Positions 5,045-7,797 of a stretch of 7,797 nucleotides of DNA are shown in pieces. Origin of the DNA: Chloroflexota bacterium (GTDB lineage: Bacteria; Chloroflexota; Dehalococcoidia; Dehalococcoidales; UBA2162). The first letter of the stretch is position 1. Each line of letters opens with the position of its first letter. Below the pieces are notes generated by a model, which ran no database searches, was not told the origin of the DNA, and saw only the letters and a program-made list of their open reading frames with translations. The stretch lies in the NCBI GenBank assembly GCA_016193545.1, contig JACPSA010000106.1, positions 2,602 to 10,398 of the forward strand, given 5' to 3'. Both the position numbers and the translations under genes were made by a program.

Positions 5045-6416
5045 ATAGATTTGGCTCGGCGCTGCTGATATTTTCAAATCGGGCGGTTCTAGGCACGAAG
5101 CGAAGGTTTACCTGCCCGGTGGGGCCATTGCGGTGTTTGGCGACAATAAGCTGTGCCGGTGGTGGGTACTGTTCCCCGGGGTGTTCCGCTTCCCAGGCGT
5201 CCCGCGTGGGATAATGCAGTTCGTCACGGTTGACGAAGATGACCACGTCGGCATCCTGTTCGATGCTGCCGCTTTCCCTGAGGTCGGAGAGCTGGGGCAC
5301 ATGCGAAGCGCGAAATTCCGAAGCCCGGCTGAGTTGTGATACCGCGATAACTGCGGTGTCAAGCTCACGAGCCAGCCCCTTTAAGGAACGCGAGATAAAG
5401 CTCAGCTCCTGGACCCGGTTTTCGGTTCTGGTATCTGCCTGCATCAGGTGCAGATAGTCGAGGATAATGAGACTGATGGGGTGCTCAAAGTTAAGACGTC
5501 GCGCCTTGCTGCGCATCTCGGCTATCCGAAGCTGGGGGGAATCGTCAATATAAATAGGGGCTTCAGAGAGAATGCCGGTAGCATCCATAATTCTTTTTTC
5601 CTCATCCTCAGTGTGCAGACCTAGGCGGATACGGCTCAGGTTGACCCCTGATTCGCTGGAGAGTAGCCTCCATACCAATGAATCGCGCGCCATTTCCAGG
5701 CTGAATAATGCTACGCAAGACTTATGCTCCACGGCGGCATTCCGGGCGATATTGAGGATGAGGCTGGTCTTGCCCATGCTGGGCCGGCCGCCGACAATAA
5801 CCAGGTCAGAGTGCTGGAATCCGCCCAGAAGCTCATCCAGCCCGGTGAAACCGGAAAGCGTGTAAGGCAATCTCTCTCCCTCACCGGCCACTTGCTGGCT
5901 GGTGCTGGGAGCAATTTCTTCAAAATATTTATCCAATACCTGGCGAATGTGGACGAAATCTCTCGAGCTCTGCCCGTGGCGCAGTTTGAAGAGAACATCC
6001 TCCGCCTTATTCAGGCTGGTTTCGACATCCGGGTCAACCTCGTAGCCGATAGTTTCAATTCGCCGGGCGGCTTCAATCAAGCGGCGGCTGACCGCCAGGC
6101 GATAAACAATCTGGGCATAGTGTTCAATATCAAGCGAGGTGGGCACCATGGAAACCAGGTGGCTGAGATAGGCCGCTCCTCCGCAGGCTTCCAGTTTCCC
6201 CTGCCGGTCAAGCTCCTGAGCCAGCGTAATCTGGTCTATCGCCTCGCTGCGCTGATATAGCGCCAGGCAGGCAGTGTAGAGCCACTGGTTTTGCTCCCGG
6301 TAGAAGTCCGGCGGCTGAAGGAAGGTAACAATCTGGTGGATTGCCGTGTCGTCAATCAGCAGCGAACCGATTACCGCTTCCTCGGCGTCAATATCATGCG
6401 GTGGCAGTCTTTCCAT
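5040..6416 (-). CDS. dnaB: Replicative DNA helicase DnaB
   Basis: A 458-residue hexameric 5'-3' helicase that unwinds the replication fork, of normal length and without an intein. The N-terminal helical domain (about 8-110: MERLPPHDIDAEEAVIGSLL) that binds primase and neighbouring subunits is complete. After a linker, the RecA-like domain shows Walker A GGRPSMGKT (209-217), SLEM...LVWR (239-250), Walker B IILDYLHLM (317-325), VSQLSR (359-364), the signature DLRESGSIEQDAD (378-390), and KHRNGPTG (427-434) with the Arg finger region. The ATG at 6416 is preceded by AGAGGAGAG and lies 19 nt after the rplI stop, so the two are co-transcribed, as in many bacteria. The TGA stop overlaps an ATG (ATGA) that begins the duplicated DnaD start. 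Confidence 0.98.
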   Translation of the reverse strand: MERLPPHDIDAEEAVIGSLLIDDTAIHQIVTFLQPPDFYREQNQWLYTACLALYQRSEAIDQITLAQELDRQGKLEACGGAAYLSHLVSMVPTSLDIEHYAQIVYRLAVSRRLIEAARRIETIGYEVDPDVETSLNKAEDVLFKLRHGQSSRDFVHIRQVLDKYFEEIAPSTSQQVAGEGERLPYTLSGFTGLDELLGGFQHSDLVIVGGRPSMGKTSLILNIARNAAVEHKSCVALFSLEMARDSLVWRLLSSESGVNLSRIRLGLHTEDEEKRIMDATGILSEAPIYIDDSPQLRIAEMRSKARRLNFEHPISLIILDYLHLMQADTRTENRVQELSFISRSLKGLARELDTAVIAVSQLSRASEFRASHVPQLSDLRESGSIEQDADVVIFVNRDELHYPTRDAWEAEHPGEQYPPPAQLIVAKHRNGPTGQVNLRFVPRTARFENISSAEPNLL

Positions 6417-6435
6417 GCTCTCCTCTTACTTCTGG

Positions 6436-6906
6436 TTAATCACTCGAGGCTTTTTCCGCCGGCTTCCCGCTCACGGTCACCGTTATCTTGGGCACGATGT
6501 TCTGCGCCAGTTTAATCGTTACCTCGTATTTACCTATGCGGTGGATTGGTTCGTTCAGCTCGATTTTCCTCTTGTCGATAGCTAATCCGGTGGCCGTTTT
6601 CAGGGCGGCGGCGATGTCCGCGGTGGTAATCGAGCCGTATAGCCGTTCCTTGCCGCCCGCTTTGGCTTCTATGGCGACCTCTTTACCATCGAGCCGGTTA
6701 GCCATCTCCATTAGTTCCGCCTCGGTTCGAGCCTGGCTGTGGGCTTCACCGGCCAGCTGTGTCTTGACCAGGTTTATTGCTGCCGGGTTGGCGGCCAGGG
6801 CTAGCTTTCTGGGGATAAGAAAATTCCGCCCGTAGCCTTCGGTCACTTCCTTTATCTCGCCGACCTTAGCCATTTTTGGTACATCCTGAAGAAAAATTAC
6901 CTTCAT
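6436..6906 (-). CDS. rplI: 50S ribosomal protein L9
   Basis: A 156-residue protein, slightly longer than the usual 148-150. The N-terminal rRNA-binding domain is typical: MKVIFLQDVPKMAKVGEIKEV followed by GYGRNFLIPRKLALAA. A long connecting helix follows (about 45-75), then a C-terminal domain (GKERLYGSITTADIAAAL, IGKYEVTIKL) ending in a short charged tail. L9 binds domain V of 23S rRNA near the L1 stalk and influences reading-frame maintenance. The start at ATG 6906 matches the family; an in-frame GTG at 6924 would add six residues, but that GTG overlaps the Shine-Dalgarno (GGAGG at 6922-6918). First gene of the operon with dnaB, with a promoter at 6977-7005. Confidence 0.98.
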   Translation of the reverse strand: MKVIFLQDVPKMAKVGEIKEVTEGYGRNFLIPRKLALAANPAAINLVKTQLAGEAHSQARTEAELMEMANRLDGKEVAIEAKAGGKERLYGSITTADIAAALKTATGLAIDKRKIELNEPIHRIGKYEVTIKLAQNIVPKITVTVSGKPAEKASSD

Positions 6907-6976
6907 GGTACTAATTGCCTCCACTCAACATTCGGGTAAACTATCCTGGGATTCGAGAAGTAGCTCCATTGCTACA

Positions 6977-7005
6977 ATTATACTTTACCCCAACGATTTT
7001 ATAAA
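6977..7005 (-). promoter_or_regulatory. Promoter of the rplI-dnaB operon
   Basis: On the minus strand, TTTATA (7005-7000, 4 of 6) is followed by a 17-nt spacer and a perfect TATAAT (6982-6977). A start near 6970 gives a leader of about 64 nt, containing a small stem GTAGC/GCTAC and the GGAGG of rplI. Confidence 0.5.
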
Positions 7006-7076
7006 GGTTTGCCGGGATTAGTTATGATAAATTTCAGCCCCCTTTCCTTTCTCTAACTGAACTCGGTGTCTCCAGA

Positions 7077-7105
7077 TTGCAGATTCTGGCTTAAGTCTCT
7101 ATAAT
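7077..7105 (+). promoter_or_regulatory. Promoter of tatA-tatC
   Basis: TTGCAG (7077-7082), a 17-nt spacer and a perfect TATAAT (7100-7105). Transcription would start near 7112, leaving a leader of about 89 nt. It is divergent from the rplI promoter; the intergenic region 6907-7200 holds both and no gene. Confidence 0.45.
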
Positions 7106-7122
7106 TAAATGGCAGGTAAAGA

Positions 7123-7147
7123 GCCGGTGTGTGTTTTCCGCACTGGC
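7123..7147 (+). other. Hairpin in the tatA leader
   Basis: GCCGGTGTG and CGCACTGGC form a 9-bp stem (two G-U pairs) around TGTTTTC, within the predicted tatA leader. No T-run follows directly, so it is not an obvious terminator. It could shape the 5' UTR; it matches no riboswitch I recognise. Confidence 0.35.
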
Positions 7148-7200
7148 TGACGCAATCTGCTTTTGAGACCATGTCGTAAAGTGAGGTGACGGGTTTTAAT

Positions 7201-7464
7201 ATGGGACCGCTGGAAGTCCTGTTAGTCATCATTATCGCCCTGATAATATGGGGGCCGGGTAAAATCCCTGAGGTTGCCCGGACCATGGGCAGTATAACGC
7301 GTACCTTGAGGAAGACCACCTCTGACCTTACCACGATGGTGACCAAGGAGTTAAGCACGGCGGAGAAAAGTCTCCCCGACAGGTTAAAAGAGGGGGTGAG
7401 TGCTCCACCAGGAGGGTCAGCCACTAAGGAAGGTACGAATGCGGACAAGCCTGGTGAGCAGTGA
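7201..7464 (+). CDS. tatA: Sec-independent translocase TatA/TatB-family protein
   Basis: An 87-residue protein of the twin-arginine translocation pathway. It has a short N-terminal membrane helix (residues about 4-17, GPLEVLLVIIIALIIW), a hinge WGPGKIPE (FGP in most family members), an amphipathic helix (about 22-45, VARTMGSITRTLRKT) and a polar unstructured tail rich in Gly, Pro and Lys. This is the standard single-pass TatA/B layout; the Glu at position 5 occurs in TatB and in bifunctional TatA proteins, so the subtype is open. The ATG at 7201 gives the usual short N-terminus, with GAGGTGACGGG upstream; a GTG at 7186 would add five residues (MTGFN). tatC follows 30 nt downstream in the same direction. 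Confidence 0.93.
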   Translation: MGPLEVLLVIIIALIIWGPGKIPEVARTMGSITRTLRKTTSDLTTMVTKELSTAEKSLPDRLKEGVSAPPGGSATKEGTNADKPGEQ

Positions 7465-7494
7465 TATCGCCACTAGCCGAATGATAATACTAAA

Positions 7495-7797
7495 ATGAGT
7501 GAGGACGAACGGAAATCGACCATCCTAGAGCATCTTGGTGAGCTACGTCGGCGTTTAACTAGAAGTGTCATCGCGGTAGTCATCACTACGGTTATCTCTT
7601 TCACATTCTACAAACAGATATTCGAGATTTTGCTTTCTCGCACCCAGGGCATTACTCTCATTTACGTCGAGATGACGGAGATGATTAGCGTGGTGATGAG
7701 GGTATGCCTGGCGAGTGGCATTATCTTGGCGATGCCCTATCTGACTTATGAGTTTGTGCTGTTTGTTTCTCCGGCACTCACTCGCAAGGAAAAAAGA
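7495..7797 (+). CDS. tatC: Twin-arginine translocase subunit TatC (partial, 3' end beyond window)
   Basis: The first 101 codons of TatC, open to the end of the window. TatC is the polytopic membrane receptor that binds twin-arginine signal peptides and recruits TatA. Visible features: the cytoplasmic N-terminal motif EHLGELRRRL (12-21) that helps bind signal peptides, a first membrane helix at about 24-41, a loop with LIYVEMTEM (55-63; the conserved TE is T61-E62), a second helix at about 64-90 with the conserved Pro 81, and FVSPALTRKEKR, matching the family's FVxPxL...E+ stretch. The ATG at 7495 has no strong Shine-Dalgarno. An ATG at 7481 stops after five codons. The window ends before the third helix. 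Confidence 0.93.
   Translation, partial: MSEDERKSTILEHLGELRRRLTRSVIAVVITTVISFTFYKQIFEILLSRTQGITLIYVEMTEMISVVMRVCLASGIILAMPYLTYEFVLFVSPALTRKEKR

Noticed and set aside
5724..6260. 178-codon + strand ORF opposite dnaB
   Set aside because: Antisense shadow of dnaB; no start context and no family features.
7053..7448. 131-codon minus-strand ORF across tatA
   Set aside because: Opposes tatA and the tat promoter region; composition is that of a reverse-strand shadow.

Overview
The window looks like a chromosomal segment of a bacterium, most likely of the Chloroflexota (class Dehalococcoidia). This is inferred from the gene order rplI, dnaB, DnaD-like gene, DnaC-like gene on one strand next to a tatA/tatC pair, and from the style of the proteins. 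No rRNA or tRNA is present to confirm the placement.

Layout. (1) 1-535: a small two-helix membrane protein on the + strand, followed immediately by a 218-bp MITE-like element bounded by inverted repeats and CTAG sites. (2) 583-2058, minus strand: a three-gene redox operon with its own promoter. It reads glutaredoxin-like protein, AhpF/TrxB-type flavoprotein disulfide reductase, then a 54-residue Cys-rich protein. The glutaredoxin has an in-frame TGA exactly where the nucleophilic Cys of its C-P-W-C active site should be. A stem-loop with the geometry of a bacterial SECIS element follows the TGA, so it is a selenoprotein candidate. (3) 2080-2310: a large imperfect palindromic repeat, probably a second MITE. 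(4) 2435-6982, minus strand: a replication cluster. From 5' to 3' it holds ribosomal protein L9 (rplI), replicative helicase DnaB, a DnaD-domain primosome protein, a DnaC-like helicase loader carrying two tandem AAA+ modules, and an HNH endonuclease gene broken by one frameshift. (5) 7077-7797, + strand: a promoter, a TatA/B-type gene and the first 101 codons of tatC, which runs off the window.

How the genes work together. DnaB is the fork helicase, and the DnaD-like and DnaC-like proteins are plausible loaders for it; all three are translated from a tightly packed transcript with overlapping ends. The reductase probably passes NAD(P)H electrons to the (seleno)glutaredoxin encoded just upstream. 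TatA and TatC form the twin-arginine protein export pathway.

The most unusual signals are the UGA-containing glutaredoxin operon, the fused tandem-AAA+ loader, and an 82-bp tandem duplication of the DnaD gene start that creates an overlapping 36-codon ORF between dnaB and the DnaD-like gene.
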